This document shows, piece by piece, positions 25,024 through 37,610 of a DNA stretch of 64,000 nt. The DNA lies in assembly GCF_003086295.3 (NCBI RefSeq), contig NC_092047.1:119266449-119330448 (forward strand), read 5' to 3'. Origin of the DNA: Arachis hypogaea. Its lineage: Eukaryota > Streptophyta > Magnoliopsida > Fabales > Fabaceae. A program made the translations under genes and the position numbers. Within the stretch, counting starts at the first letter, position 1. The number at the start of each line of letters is the position of its first letter. The notes below the pieces were generated by a model that worked only from the letters and a program-made list of their open reading frames with translations, did not search any database and was not told where the DNA came from.

Positions 25024-26043
25024 TTATATATAAAGAACTTTATTAAAGAGAATATATCCCTAATTGAACATTTAATAATCAGCTGTCCCACTTCTTATTA
25101 ATGCTTTCAGTTTGGATCACAACTCAAAACTCAAAAGACATAACCTCACATAAATATCTAATTATTTGGATATAGTTGCTGTCTTAATGTTCATCATACT
25201 TATTTCGCACATAATAAATCAAAATCTTAGCATCAAGGTTTCTAGCTTTGCGAATTAATATTGATTTTTTTTTTCTTTCCTCTTGTTTTCTTTAGCATAT
25301 TTTCATTCATATATAGATAACATTATTTTAATTAAAAAGTACTATTTATAATGAAATTATTTTTTAGGATTTAATAAAATTCAAAATCGTCTACTTCTAA
25401 AATCTAACTTGATTATTATCAATAATTTTTTTTATCTTAATGTTAAACTTAAAATGATAATAATAACATCATCAAAAAGATATTTTCTTGTCGACGGTAG
25501 ATATATATTTCATTTATGAATAAAAAAGATGATAAGATTTACTGATCATTATTGTTAATTAACTCGTTCAAAGATTATAATATTTATTTTTAATATAATT
25601 TTCTAAAACTCTATAAATCTAATTTCTATTAATTTGATTAATATATTTCAATCATTACATAAGGGTTGAAACAAAATATTGAAAACATTTAAAAAAAAAA
25701 ACAGCTGTCATCAATCCAAATATAGAATATTGCCATATTGGTGCTTCTTGAACTTCCACAAGATCACAACATGTACAATATTTGCATGTTTGTGCTCTTC
25801 TCCTTTTCACACACTTATCCTTTGAAGAGTTAATATAATTTTTTTATATATTTTTTATTCATTGACTTTGGTCATCTTTAATTATTTCTTGTTTTGTAGC
25901 TCCATTTTGGACCCCCCATGAAAATGACAATGGCCTAGCTATTCCCTGTGTCCTTCACACAGATAAATAATAAAATGGTGGGTTTTTTTTTACACTGAAA
26001 TTATGAGACGCTCCATCTAAGTATGTATAATAATGTATTGAAA

Positions 26044-26192
26044 AAATTTCAAGTGTATTGAAAACACTGGTATTCTAATTGTTTTAACCGTTGATTTCAA
26101 TTAATATATATTATATATATTTTTTATAATTCAGATCAACGGTTAAAATAACTGAAAGACCGATGTTTTCGGTATACTTAAAATTCTACCGT
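26044..26192. mobile_element. Inverted-repeat MITE
   Basis: The left arm words AAGTGTATTGAAAACACTGG and TTTTAACCGTTGAT are mirrored on the right by ATCAACGGTTAAAA and CCGATGTTTTCGGTATACTT. The element is about 150 bp; boundaries are approximate. Confidence 0.65.
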
Positions 26193-27568
26193 ATGTATAT
26201 ATGGCCAAAGTCAGTTGATGTTATTGGTGTATTCTTTTAAATTGAAGAAAAATGTTGAAAATAGATGCTAGTTAATCATGAATGTGCTTCTTTGAACTCA
26301 TCATATGCAATACTTTAAATTTTTGAAGGTTATATCTCACTTTTTTCGTGATTCATTAAAGTAGAAGAACTGTCTATAAGTGTTGATATTGTAAAAGTTA
26401 TATGTTTTCCTTCTTGAATATTATAGCCTTCCTCTTAAAAATACATCAATTTCTTAATTTTTCATGATTATTTTATATAAAAATTTGAATATATATCCTG
26501 TAAAATATGTAAAAAAGAAGTTAGAAGAATAAATATTAAAATTTATAATATTTATTAATTTTTTTTATCAATTTATACAAATACAATAATATAAATATTT
26601 ATTGAATATTCTAATATTTTTTATCATATAAAAAATTAAATTAAATAAACAGTAAAATATAAAATAATATTAAATTATATAAATAAAAAATACCTAATTT
26701 TTTATATTTGAATTCAAAAATAGAGGAATTGTTGCTTATTTAATAGAGAGTTGCGAAATACGAATACACTCAGTTCAGTTCAAATCCAACAAGGTTTGAA
26801 TATTTTAAACTAAAAACTATTATGCAATAGAAGTAAGAGATGAAGATTGAATTTTGGTATTTTAAGTCATTGTAAAATATTTGAGCCAATTGAACTATTT
26901 TTTAAAAAGTACTACTAATTTTTTTAACAAAAATTTGGGGGCATGACTCCCTTGTCTTAACTAATATAAGCTCCGCCCCTGATAGAGAAAATTAATATAA
27001 ATATTTTACTCTAACTATATATTTTGCTAAATATTTTTATATCTCCATTCTTAATAATTAATATTCATTTTTAAATATTATCCTTGTTAATATCTAGTTT
27101 GAATTGTGAATAATGATTAGGTGGAATTATTACGTTATATTTTTTTTTTTTTGAGAATGAAAAGATGATGTAATTTGAGTTATAGTTTGTTGGTTATATA
27201 TTATCAATTAATGAAAAAATTATAATGAAAGAAAACTAAATGCACATTAAAGGGGGAAAAAAAGAAAAAAGAAGAATCCAAGTTTCACACTTTAAAAATT
27301 TTGGAAGTAAAATAATCATCTATAGTAATAGCTCAAAAAAGTAACATGCATTTTTATTTCTTGATGGTCCCATAGATATAGTAGTAGTAGACTTCACTCT
27401 TATTAAATCATCCACATACTTTTAAATATTTATATTTTTTTATTTATTATTATTGGGAGAGCATCTAATAAGATTTTTATTGCATACTTTTTATTATTTA
27501 TATTCCCCTCCTCCACCACTTTCTTAGGTGCACTTTACTCCTCCAATAATAATAATAATAATATTCCA

Positions 27569-28495
27569 ATGAAGCAAAAAATTGCTTTGCTTTTCTTTGT
27601 TCTCCTTCTTTCTTCTTTCTCAGCTTATGCTCGCCTTCTTTTACAACAAGAAGGCCCAAAACAAGGTAACTTCTTCTTGCTCATCATGCTAATAATTATT
27701 ATATATTTTTATCTTTTTTTTTTTCATCTTATTTTTTCCCCTTGTTTTCCTTCCTTCCCTCTATGAACAATCTTTTATGAACTTGGAACAACTTGATATA
27801 TATAGGTCAAAATGAAGTGATCATTGCTAACACTCTTGTTCACACATCCCACAATGATGAGCTAAAAGATGATATTAAAGAAGTAAGAATCATTTACTTT
27901 CTCACATAATCTATCTACAAGTTTTGGCTTGTTGAGTTTAGTTTGTCATGTTATATAATTTTTCCCCCTAGCTAGTAGTATTTATGATATTACATTTAAC
28001 ATCTATTGTTTTATCATGTTTACATTATTGTTTTCTCTAATAAGTATGTTTACAAAGAAATATTTAATGTTATATTTCACAAATATATATATATACACAC
28101 AACATGCTAGGTGTAATAAAATAGGCGCATAGAAAAATGAGTTAAACAGCACATGTATTTAATATAGAATTTTTTATTTTTATAAATTAAACAAATATAA
28201 TAATTACCGAAATAAATAATCTTCTCTTATTTCGTTTACACTGTAAATGAAATAATTTTACATTGTAAACTTTTTTATGTACTATTTGCATGCTAAAAGT
28301 TTGGATTATTGATATTATTATTATTTTTTATTATTTTTATTTTTTTTAAATACATATATCTCGTTTACAGTGTAAACGGAGTATTTATTTTAGTAAATAT
28401 TTTTTAAATTATTTATTTCCGAATTATTATAATTAATTTATTTATTAAAATAAAAAACCCATTTAATATAGTGATTGATTTAGTTGCTGATGTTT

Positions 28496-28542
<47 letters not shown>

Positions 28543-28778
28543 CATTTTTATTTAAGCCTTATAAAGGTTCATATTTTTTATATTTTTATATTTTTTACAA
28601 ATTAGAAACTTCATTTTAATTATTTATCATCTTTTAATTAGTTTGCTAATTTAATTTCATGCAGTTAATGGGATATGAAAATTGTGATGAGAAGAATGAA
28701 GAATGCTATGGTAGAAGGATGACTTTGGAAGCACATTTGGATTACATCTACACTCAAAATGTACACCATAAGCCTTGA
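27569..28778 (+). CDS. PSK: Phytosulfokine precursor, copy 1
   Basis: Three exons (27569-27665, 27806-27882, 28665-28778) give a 95-residue secreted pre-propeptide. Residues 1-22 form a hydrophobic signal peptide ([18 protein letters not shown]). The mature pentapeptide YIYTQ is at residues 85-89 (28743-28757), preceded by Asp 84 as needed for tyrosine sulfation. The upstream domain has the two Cys conserved in plant PSK precursors (65 and 72, in NEECYGRR), followed by LEAHLD. PSK is a sulfated peptide hormone perceived at the plasma membrane by leucine-rich-repeat receptor kinases; it promotes cell expansion and modulates immunity. This is the most canonical member of the cluster. Intron 2 carries a Mutator-type MITE and a TA microsatellite. 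Confidence 0.92.
28167..28460. mobile_element. Mutator-like MITE in PSK copy 1 intron 2
   Basis: A 294-bp element with terminal inverted repeats (GAATTTTTTATTTTTATAAA left, mirrored right) and an inner CTCGTTTACAGTGTAAACG palindrome. It is flanked by 10-bp direct repeats ATTTAATATA at 28157-28166 and 28461-28470. The ends match those of the large element at 35995-38340, so it is likely a short derivative. Confidence 0.85.
28498..28541. repeat. (TA)n microsatellite
   Basis: About 22 TA units in intron 2 of PSK copy 1. Confidence 0.95.
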
Positions 28779-30615
28779 GTTAGTTAATTAATTAATTAAT
28801 TGGACATGCACATTAATTACCTAGTCCGAATACAATCATCAAACGTTAAATAATATATAAAAAATAAATCCAAGATCGGTGCTAACAATAATGTATGCGA
28901 GTGTCAAATTTTTGAAAAGAGATTAAAGGAATATTAGAAACTCTCCATCCTCTTCAGTTTAAATTTATTCTACTAGGAACTAACTGTGTTTTTCTTTTTT
29001 TTTTTTTCTCATCCCCCCCCCCATCCCACAAGCTATAGTGTAAAGTTTTTCGAAAAACAAAAACACTATTTGTTTGTACTTGCAGCTTTTAAAATATTGG
29101 ATTATTTTTAAAAGTACTTAAGAGTTAAGATAGAAATTTTTAAAAGTGACTTGTACTTTTCAAAATTTAAAAGTCTAATATAACTTCATATGTTAACTAA
29201 TTTTTAAATTTAATGCTTGTATTTATGTTTATTGTAGTATTTTTAAATTTTAAAAGCTATTTTACTAAACATAATTGTTATTGCTTGTATTTATTGAAAG
29301 CTATTTTTAATTTAATTTATCAAATATAAATGCTACAACTTTTGAAAAATAAAAGCTTTACCAAACTAAGGTTAAGAGACTCGACACATAACGACAAATA
29401 ATTCGAGATGATTTAAAGAAAACGCAGTTATCTGTTGTAAAACCCTTGTAAAACCGTCGCAAATGTTTGGGTTTACTATAGTGAGCATATATTTTTCATG
29501 TGCAGAATGAAACAAAAGAAATATATAGAGCAAATAATTTCTAACATCCATGTAACTTTGGCAATAATCAAATTAACCCTAGTTGTTTTCTAGCTCCATT
29601 TGGGGGTACCATGACAGAGCATAACGCTTTGTTTTGTAGCTCTATTTTCAGATTAAGACATTGGAAAATTGAAATAATGGCGCTATGCTCTAACGGCATG
29701 AAGTCTAAATAAGGAAGAAATGCTACATATGTAACCCTAATAAATTGATGCCATCGGTGTGCCTAAGTTTAAGGAAAATATGATAAATGGTTACTTTATG
29801 TCTTCATGTGATGACCTAAGCCTAGCTAATTTAGAAGCTTTACCCAAATTTCTATTATTTTTTTGTTTTTACTGTATCTCTTAATTCTCCATGTCAAAGA
29901 TTAATTTATTGCGAATTAGAATTCTATTTAAGTGTTTATTGTTGACCAATAAGTTACTGTATGCATAAAGTAAGATTCGAACTCCAAATATTTTAAAATA
30001 ACTTCATTTCTAAACTTCTATTAGCGCGACAATCATTTCTCTAAAAAAGTTATAGAAATAAAAGAAAATATATAAATATTATAAGTATCAATATGGTTAC
30101 AAATAATCTTATATTGTAGAGAAAAAAAAAACTATACAATAATAAAGAAACTTATAAAAATTTTAATCAATATTACAAAATATTCAACTTATCATATTAT
30201 TAAGGGATAAATTTTAAAAATATAAATATGGAGGAAGAAGTTCATAATATATATAATTTAGTTAACAAAAATGAGAAATTGAGAAAGACAAATTCTCATT
30301 CTCTTCCATTTGCATTGGTAAGGCAACTTATTGATTGCTTTGACTTTAACATAAATACCATTTAATTTTGTGCATGATCAAATAATAATAAATGCTATTT
30401 AATTAAAAAATATTACAAGGCTAACATTTTTTGTTAAAAAAATAAAAAGTTAATTAATAAGTTAATAACTCAAATATAAGAGAAATGAAAAAAAAAATAT
30501 TAGTCACTTAACACTAAAGCAAAATTTGTGCCTCACTAAATGTCCTCATTTCAATATATATATATTAGCTTCAATTTCTCTCTACTTCGCACTCGTTCAT
30601 TCCCTTTCAAAGAAA
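28779..30615. other. Spacer between PSK copies 1 and 2
   Basis: No gene was seen. It holds the 3' flank of copy 1, a minus-strand SINE relic, and from about 30040 the start of the segment duplicated at 33670 onward, including the promoter of PSK copy 2. Confidence 0.5.
29886..30022 (-). mobile_element. SINE relic
   Basis: On the minus strand it has GTTCGAATCTTACTTTATG (B-box region), TTATTGGTCAAC and the ACTTAAATAGAATTC body. It is the same family as 49702-49889, diverged and lacking a clear A box. Confidence 0.55.
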
Positions 30616-31605
30616 ATGAAGCAACAACACATTGTCTTGTGTTTCTTTGTTCTCCTTGTTTCCTCTTTCTTAGCTTCTGCTCGTCTCCATGTGGATTCAA
30701 AACAAGGTAGCCATCTAACTCTATTATAATTAGGATAAAGTATACTTCTTTTTATTTCTGAAATTTGATAAAAAAATTAAAATATTTTTAAATTTTATTT
30801 TATTTTAAAATTTTTCTATTTGTATCAATTGTATTTTTGATAGCTAAATTTTTTAAAAATTTAGAATAAATCTAGCAATAATACTCGATAATTATTAAGA
30901 TTAAATTGCTTATGTTAAAGGTTAATTGTTCTTGTAAAATTGTTATTGAATTAGTCTTATATTTTTTGAAAAATTAGTTACTAGAGATACGTTTGATGCA
31001 AATCGATGTTTCCTGAGAAAAAATTGAAACAAAATAAAATTTAGGAATATTTTTAAAATTTTTGATAAATTTGAGGGATAAAAAATAAAAAATATCTTTT
31101 ATCTATATAATTATTATGACATATTATATATTTACATTTGTTCAATTGATAATTGTTTTAATTTGTTTTTGTATTTCTCCTTTGAAATATATTTTAATTT
31201 CTCTGTGGTTGCTTATTGGATCAACTTGATGTATAGATGCAAAGGTGTCTCACGTTCAGTCACACACTGAATCAAAAGATGATGATATCCATAAGGTAAT
31301 AAGTATATATCTATTATTTATCAATGTTATTATTTTTAATTATACCTGAATAATAATTAGACAAGTTTGATCAGTCGAATTTCTGATAATAGAATCTAGA
31401 TATTGATAATAAAACTCAAATATAAAAATATTTTATTAACTTCATCACAATTTGAGTTATCTAAATCTTTTATTTTTTCGATTTTTTTTTTAATTTTGTT
31501 CCTAACATTTTTTATCTACAGTTAAAAGAATTTGAGAAGCGGATGATGGAGGAAGCACACTTGGATTATATCTACACCCAACCCCTCAGTCCACCTGCGA
31601 AATAA
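30616..31605 (+). CDS. PSK: Phytosulfokine precursor, copy 2
   Basis: Three exons (30616-30706, 31237-31295, 31522-31605) with the same intron phases as copy 1 give a 77-residue precursor. A signal peptide (HIVLCFFVLLVSSFLASA) is followed by a short acidic/polar propeptide and then [10 protein letters not shown], with the pentapeptide at residues 66-70 (31567-31581). The tail is PLSPPAK. The Cys pair found in copy 1 and in typical plant PSK precursors is missing from the processed region; FEKRMMEE occupies its place. The ATG at 30616 is preferred because it begins the conserved MKQ signal peptide shared by all copies. A likely poly(A) signal AATAAA lies just downstream, near 31668. Confidence 0.9.
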
Positions 31606-31880
31606 ATCAAATTGCATGCTTGCTTAGGATTATCAAGAACATGAGAGCCTAGCTATAATGTGAATGTAATAAAGTTGAGAAATAAAAATAAATTTGGGCA
31701 TTTCCATTTGTTAAGGTTGTGCTTTGACCGTGGTTGCCTAAAGAAATTAAAATAAGGAATTATTGATAGTCACACTTAGAAAATATTTGGATTGTTATTA
31801 CTACTTACTGGTTACTACTGTTTATTATTGTGTGTAATATACATGATGCCTTAATATTTTAAGTTGGATATGATTCTTAT

Positions 31881-32492
31881 TAGGAGTGTTCAAATCTAAA
31901 CCGATTTAAATTAAACCGTTCATTCAATTTAATTTAAATTAAAAGAAAATTGCATTAATTCGAATTTGATTGGATTCTATTTTTGTAAATCACTGGATTG
32001 GATCGGATTTCGGATCTACTTTTCATAACCGATCCAATCCAATCCAATCCAAACCGTACAATGTGTTATAATATTATTATTTTATTATTATATTTATAAT
32101 TATATTTATAACATATTAATTGTTTATATATTTTTATATTATTCATGTATTATTATTATTTAATAAATATTTTATGTTCAAAAGATTATTTATTTATTTA
32201 TTTTAACTAACCTATAATTTTATTTCTATTGTTATGTTATCGTTGGCTTTTTAATATATTGTTGAGACTTGTTATGTCATTGTTGATTATTTAAAATTTG
32301 ATGTTGAGACTTGTTATATGTATTTAATTTTTTAATTTATAAAACTGCAAATCCAATTCAATCCAAATCGCTTAAAATTGGATCGAATTTTTTTAAACAT
32401 CTAATCCAAACCGCACCGCAAGTAAAATTAGTGTTCGAATCGGATGAGTTTTTGACTCAAAACCGATCTAAACCGCACCGCTAATACTCCTA
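31881..32492. mobile_element. Non-autonomous hAT-like element
   Basis: A 612-bp element with ends TAGGAGTGTTCAAATC and (complement) TAGGAGTATTAGCGG. Subterminal ATCCAATCC/AACCGCACCG repeats are present. It is flanked by the perfect 8-bp duplication ATTCTTAT at 31873-31880 and 32493-32500. The corresponding site after PSK copy 3 lacks it, which confirms insertion after the duplication. No transposase is encoded. Confidence 0.9.
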
Positions 32493-32500
32493 ATTCTTAT

Positions 32501-34611
32501 GTTGTATTTTCTCACTTTATTAGTTTTATTCAAAATTTATTTGTTAGCATATTCATTTAATAATCTATTATCTTATGAATTTAATACTTAATTAAACTTG
32601 ACACTGTTAATTCATATATACTCACATTATATTTTGGTTGCATTTTCCAATAGATTATTTTTACAATAATATATTTGTTTATAGATAATTAAAATATTTA
32701 GTTGATTATATTTCTGTATCATAAATAGGGTAGATTTGGTATAGTTTATTAGAGAATTACTTATATTTTTTAAAAGTATAAATATCTCACGTTGTATTTA
32801 ATTAATTAAAAAATTATATGCTTGTGTTTTTACGTTTTAAAAATTAAAAATACTTTTAAAATTATCTATCAAAATATTTTTAAAATTAAAATATCAAATA
32901 TAATTTTATATTTAATAAATACCCAAATTTAGTTGTATTCCTTATTACGTTTATATTTATTAAATTCATGTTGACTTAAAAGAAAATCGTTTTATGTCCA
33001 ACGCTATTTATTCAAATGTATCTTTTTAGGAGTTACCTCATTGATCCACTTAAATTATTGTTAAAAATTTAAATCTCGTATTATATATACATATAATAAT
33101 TTATTGACCAACAATAAATTTTTAAATGGTAATAATCGATGTATACTCAAACTCATGTTTATACAAATTAACGAGCGTTCAATAATTAACTCTAAAATTT
33201 TATTTGTTTTCTATTAGCCCTACTTTCCATATATGTTATTATTTTATAAAATGTTTAATTATTGTTAATTTTTATAATTTTATTAAATTTTTAATTAAAT
33301 TTGTATATATATTTTTAATTAAATCTCTATATTATATCAAATTTTGTACCTAAATTCTTACCGTGACAAAAATATTAGAATTAACGGAATATTTTGTTAA
33401 ACTATAAAGAATATTCAGTCAAGTATTAGGTATATTCGTTTTGTTTAATAGAATATTTCGTTATTTCTAAGATTTTTATCACGGTAGATATTTAATTACA
33501 AAATCTAATATGGTATAGGAACTCAATCAAAAAAAAAATTTAAGGACCTAATTAAAAATTCAATAGAATTAGAATCTAACAGATCAATTAAACTTTATAA
33601 AATTAATTTTATAAAATCACGTTCATAAATTCAAAGTCTAGTTTGACAAACGCCAATCGAAACACATGCTAAATAATTATTATAAGTATTAAACTATTAA
33701 TACAGTTACAAATAATATTATATTGTAAAGCATGAAAAACAAATTATATAACAGTAAAGAGGCTTATAACAATTTTAATCAATATTACAAAATATTCAAC
33801 TTACTAAGAAACTAAAGGAAGTATATCCATAATATAATTTAGTTAACAAAAATGAGAAATTGAGAATGACAAATTCTCATTCTCTTCAATTTGGTAAGGC
33901 AATTTATTGATTGCTTTGACTTCACAGTAATACCATTTAATTTTATGATCAAATAATAATACTTAATAAAAACAATATTACAAAACTACCATTTTTAGTG
34001 AAAAAATATAAAAAATTAAAATAACTAATAATATCTAAAATATAAGACAAATGAAAAAAATATTAGCCACTTAACAATAGCAAAATTTGTGTCTCATTAA
34101 TTGTCTTTATTTTAATGAATTGACTTTTCTTAATATGAGTTGCATCCGAAGGTTGATTTAGTAAAATTTTTATTTTTTAATAGTAGTTTAATTATAAAAG
34201 CTAATTTTTAAAATATATTTTTTAAAAATTGTAACATTTATATTTAATAAATTAAATTAAAAATAATTTTTAATAAGTACAATTAATAACAAATATATTT
34301 AGTAAAATAATTTTTAAAATTTAAAAATATTATAATAAATATTAATATAAAAATTAAATTTAGGTATTAATTAATATATAAGATTATATTAAATTTTTTC
34401 TAATTTTAATAAATACAAACCAATTTTAAAAGATTTCCATTTAAATACTTTTAAAAATATTCTTAACTTTTAAATGATACAAACACAAATACAAAAAATT
34501 TTACCAAATCAAATCTAAATATCCTTTTATATATCTTTCCCCAATCTCCTTACATGCATATATGTTTCAATTCCTCTTTAGTTTGCACTCATACACTCTC
34601 TCAAAGAAGCA
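32501..34611. other. Spacer between PSK copies 2 and 3
   Basis: The left part to about 33026 is the duplicated 3' flank (compare 38878-39216). A MITE and unassigned AT-rich DNA follow. From about 33670 begins the second copy of the segment upstream of PSK, up to the promoter of copy 3 (TATATAT near 34529). Confidence 0.5.
33253..33593. mobile_element. MITE family 3 copy
   Basis: It begins GTTTAATTATTGTTAATTTT and ends GATCAATTAAAC, with mirrored inner words AATTTTTAATTA and TAATTAAAAATT, plus CCGTGACAAAAAT and ATTTTTATCACGG. It is the same architecture as the copies at 10462 and 36196. Confidence 0.65.
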
Positions 34612-34773
34612 ATGAAGCAACAACACATTGTCTTATTTTTCTTTGTTCTCCTTGTTTCCTCTTTCTTAGCTTCTGCTCGTCTCCATTTGGATTCAAAACA
34701 AGGTAGACAGCTAACTATATTATAACATATTATATATTTACATTTGTTCATCAATTGATGATTGTTTTAAGGG

Positions 34774-34852
<79 letters not shown>

Positions 34853-35632
34853 CTTAATATTTGCGAATTTTTTTAAATATCTCTAATATTTAATTCTATT
34901 CAATTCTATCTTTAAAGTTTTCGATTCGTTCGATTTTATTCTTAATACTTTTTTATTTGTCTCAAATTATATCTAAAAGATTTAAATTTTGTCTCTAACA
35001 TTTTATATAAAACTAACATCTAGAGATAATTTTGACAAAAAAATGTTAAAAGACAAAATTAAATATATATAACTAAACAAAAAATATACTTTATCCTTAT
35101 TTTAATTTTTATTGTATTTCTTCTTTGAAATCTATTTTAATTTCTCTCTGGTTGCATGGATCAACTTGATATAAAGATGCAAAGGAGGCGAATGTCGTTG
35201 AAAACGGTGTTGTTCAGTCACACACTGAATCAAAAGATGATTATATCCATAAAGTAAGTATATATCTATTATTATTTATCAATATTCTTGTTCTTAATCA
35301 TATATTCTCTTTTGGTTTCAATTTGTTTTAATAACTAATCTAGAAGCATATTACAATTATACCCAAATAATATACAAATTTAATTAGTTGAGTTAGTTTT
35401 TGATAATAGAATCTAAAATATTAATTAATAATAACACTCAAACATAATAAAATAATATTTAACTTTATGAATATTTTGGTTATTTAAATTTTTTTATTTA
35501 TTTAATTTATAATCTTGTATCCTTAATTTTTTCGATTCGATATAGTTATCAGAATCTGAGAAGCGGATGATGGAGGAAGCACATTTGGATTATATCTACA
35601 CCCAACCCCACTCTCCACCACATGCGAAATAA
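34612..35632 (+). CDS. PSK: Phytosulfokine precursor, copy 3
   Basis: Three exons (34612-34702, 35177-35253, 35546-35632) give an 84-residue precursor almost identical to copy 2 in exon 1 and exon 3. The signal peptide is HIVLFFFVLLVSSFLASA, and the pentapeptide YIYTQ is at residues 72-76 (35591-35605) after EAHLD. Relative to copy 2, exon 2 has six extra codons (EANVVENGVV against VSHV). Both share QSHTESKDD. The tail is PHSPPHAK. Like copy 2 it lacks the usual Cys pair. Intron 1 contains a long TA microsatellite. The high similarity marks it as the young tandem duplicate of copy 2. Confidence 0.9.
34776..34849. repeat. (TA)n microsatellite
   Basis: About 36 uninterrupted TA units in intron 1 of PSK copy 3. 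Confidence 0.95.
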
Positions 35633-36195
35633 ATCAAATTGGAAATGAAAATAAATTTTGACATTATTTCTATTGTTAAATTTGTGCTTTGACCGTAGTT
35701 GCCTAAAGAAATAATGAATTATTGATCGTCACAATATTTGGATTATTACTACTGTTTAATATATATATTAATATTTTAAATTAGATGCGATGTTTTCTCA
35801 TTTTATATTCTCTCATTTTATTTTTTCAAAACTTTTATTTAACATATTTATAGGAGAAGTTAATAATCTATTGTCTTATGAATTTAAATACTTAATTAAA
35901 CTTGACAGTGTTAAATTTTTTTACATTGTTAATTCATATATACTCATATTTAGTGTAAATTATTTTTTTATATTTAAAAATTAGTTTGTTAATAGATTTT
36001 TTATTTTTATAAATTAAATAAATATAATAATTATCAAAATAAATAATTTTAAAAATATTTATCGAAGTAAATATCTCTTTTATCTCGAGATAATTTTACA
36101 TGTATTTCATTTACAGTGTAAACGAGACAAGAGAGGGATATGCAACACGTGTTTATCTTGTTTATAGTGTAAACGAGATATATGTATTTTTTTTT

Positions 36196-36505
36196 GTTTA
36201 ATTACTCTATTGGTCCCTATAGTTTCACGAAATTTTTAATTAGGTCCCTATACTTTTTTTTCTTTTTAATTGAGTCATTGTACCAAATTTTTTTTTTAAT
36301 TAGATCCCTACACTTTTTTTTTCTTTTTTTTAGTCCCTATACCAAATCTTTTTTTAGTTGGGTCCTTATAAAATTAAGCTAATTACTACTAAGAAGGACT
36401 TAATTGAAAAAAAATTAGTACAGGGACGCGATTAAAAAGAAAAAAAGGTATAGGAACCTAATTGAAAATTTCACGAAACTATAGGGACCAACAGAGTAAT
36501 TAAAC
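36196..36505. mobile_element. MITE family 3 copy nested in the long-TIR element
   Basis: Ends are GTTTAATTACTCTATTGGTC and the complementary CAGAGTAATTAAAC, with near-perfect mirrored arms (CCCTATAGTTTCACGAAA). It interrupts the left arm, because no counterpart exists in the right arm. It is the youngest-looking copy of the family. Confidence 0.85.
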
Positions 36506-37198
36506 CTATTTTTTAAAAAAAATTCGAAAATAATAAAAATATTAATAATATCAATAATCCAAACTTTTGGCATGCAATTAGTACATAAAAAAGTTGGTAG
36601 AAGAGATTAAAATGAATATGTTTGATCAATTTTAGTCCATTTTAAATGATAGGGATTAACACATAGATTTATTTGAAAATTATTAAACTGCCCACTATTA
36701 ACACATACACGTTATTTATTTAATTTTCCAATGCATGTCACTACTCTATTGATATATAATATAAAATCTATTTTACTTAAATTATATTTCAAAATTTTGT
36801 GTACTCCCATACAACAAATAAAATTTATATGTACTCCCTTACAACAAATAAAAAAAGTAAGTGAATATAAAAAAAATAAATATATTAATAATGAATAGTT
36901 AAAAATATATTTGTAATTGTCCATTATTAATAGTGTGCTGAAAAAAAATATTTGTACGATCAACAACTAAAAACCATCAACTAAATGCAAAAAAGCAAAA
37001 GATTCAGAGACAATTCACAAAAAAGAGAGGCAAGACACACAAGTAAAACAGAGTATAGCGACGTGGAACAGAGCAGCAAAAATAAATGGGGCAGTAGCCA
37101 CAAATGAGAATCAGAACACCAGAGGCAAAACCACAAGAGAGGCGTCGGTTGTTCGGTAATATAATTTTCATTCTCAAAGTCTGGCTACCGAAACATTT

Positions 37199-37610
37199 CG
37201 ACAAGCCAACGGACATGAAGTACGACTAAGAATTTGAGGCCAGGATGAACCTGAAAGGTGTGGGCGATAAGGTGAGATGTCGCGCATTTTCTGTGACCTT
37301 GGCGAGACCGTCAATCCGCTGGTTTAACACTCTTCCTCAAGGCTCTGTGATAATTTTTGCGGACATAACCCGCGCTTTTTTTACTCAGCAGTTCACCACA
37401 GGCATCGCCAAAGTCAAGCACCCGATCAACTTGATGGAGTGACACAAAGAAGCGAAGAACCGACTAAGAAGTAAGATTTAACGATGAATGCATGGAGATT
37501 GACCGACTCGGTTGCCAACTTGTGCTTGACAAACGGACTGTTGAACGAAGACTTCAACAAACACATCACCACCAAGCCGACACCCGACCAACTGAACAAT
37601 AATGGATAAT
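37199..37610 (+). pseudogene. Retrotransposon gag fragment (Ty3/gypsy-like)
   Basis: Reading + through at least one frameshift gives gag-like words: DKVRCRAFSVTLARPSIRWF, LPQGSV, ADITRAFFTQQF, AKVKHPINLM, then VTQRSEEPTKK, RFNDECMEID and TDSVANLCLTNGLLNEDF. This pattern is typical of the retrotransposon gag domain of plant Ty3/gypsy elements, recognised from memory. It lacks a start context, protease and polymerase, contains stops, and is enclosed by the arms of the DNA transposon. Confidence 0.75.

Larger units (their letters stand above)
23156..27568. other. Intergenic region with aldolase promoter and SINE relics
   Basis: The aldolase 5' leader and promoter lie at the left. A minus-strand TTTATATA at 23280-23287 is a candidate TATA box, beside TG and TA repeats. 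The rest is AT-rich with two SINE relics and one MITE. No coding sequence was recognised. Confidence 0.5.

Noticed and set aside
37245..37442. Possible host gene exon
   Set aside because: The reading matches a retrotransposon gag domain and sits inside inverted-repeat arms with downstream stops and a frameshift.
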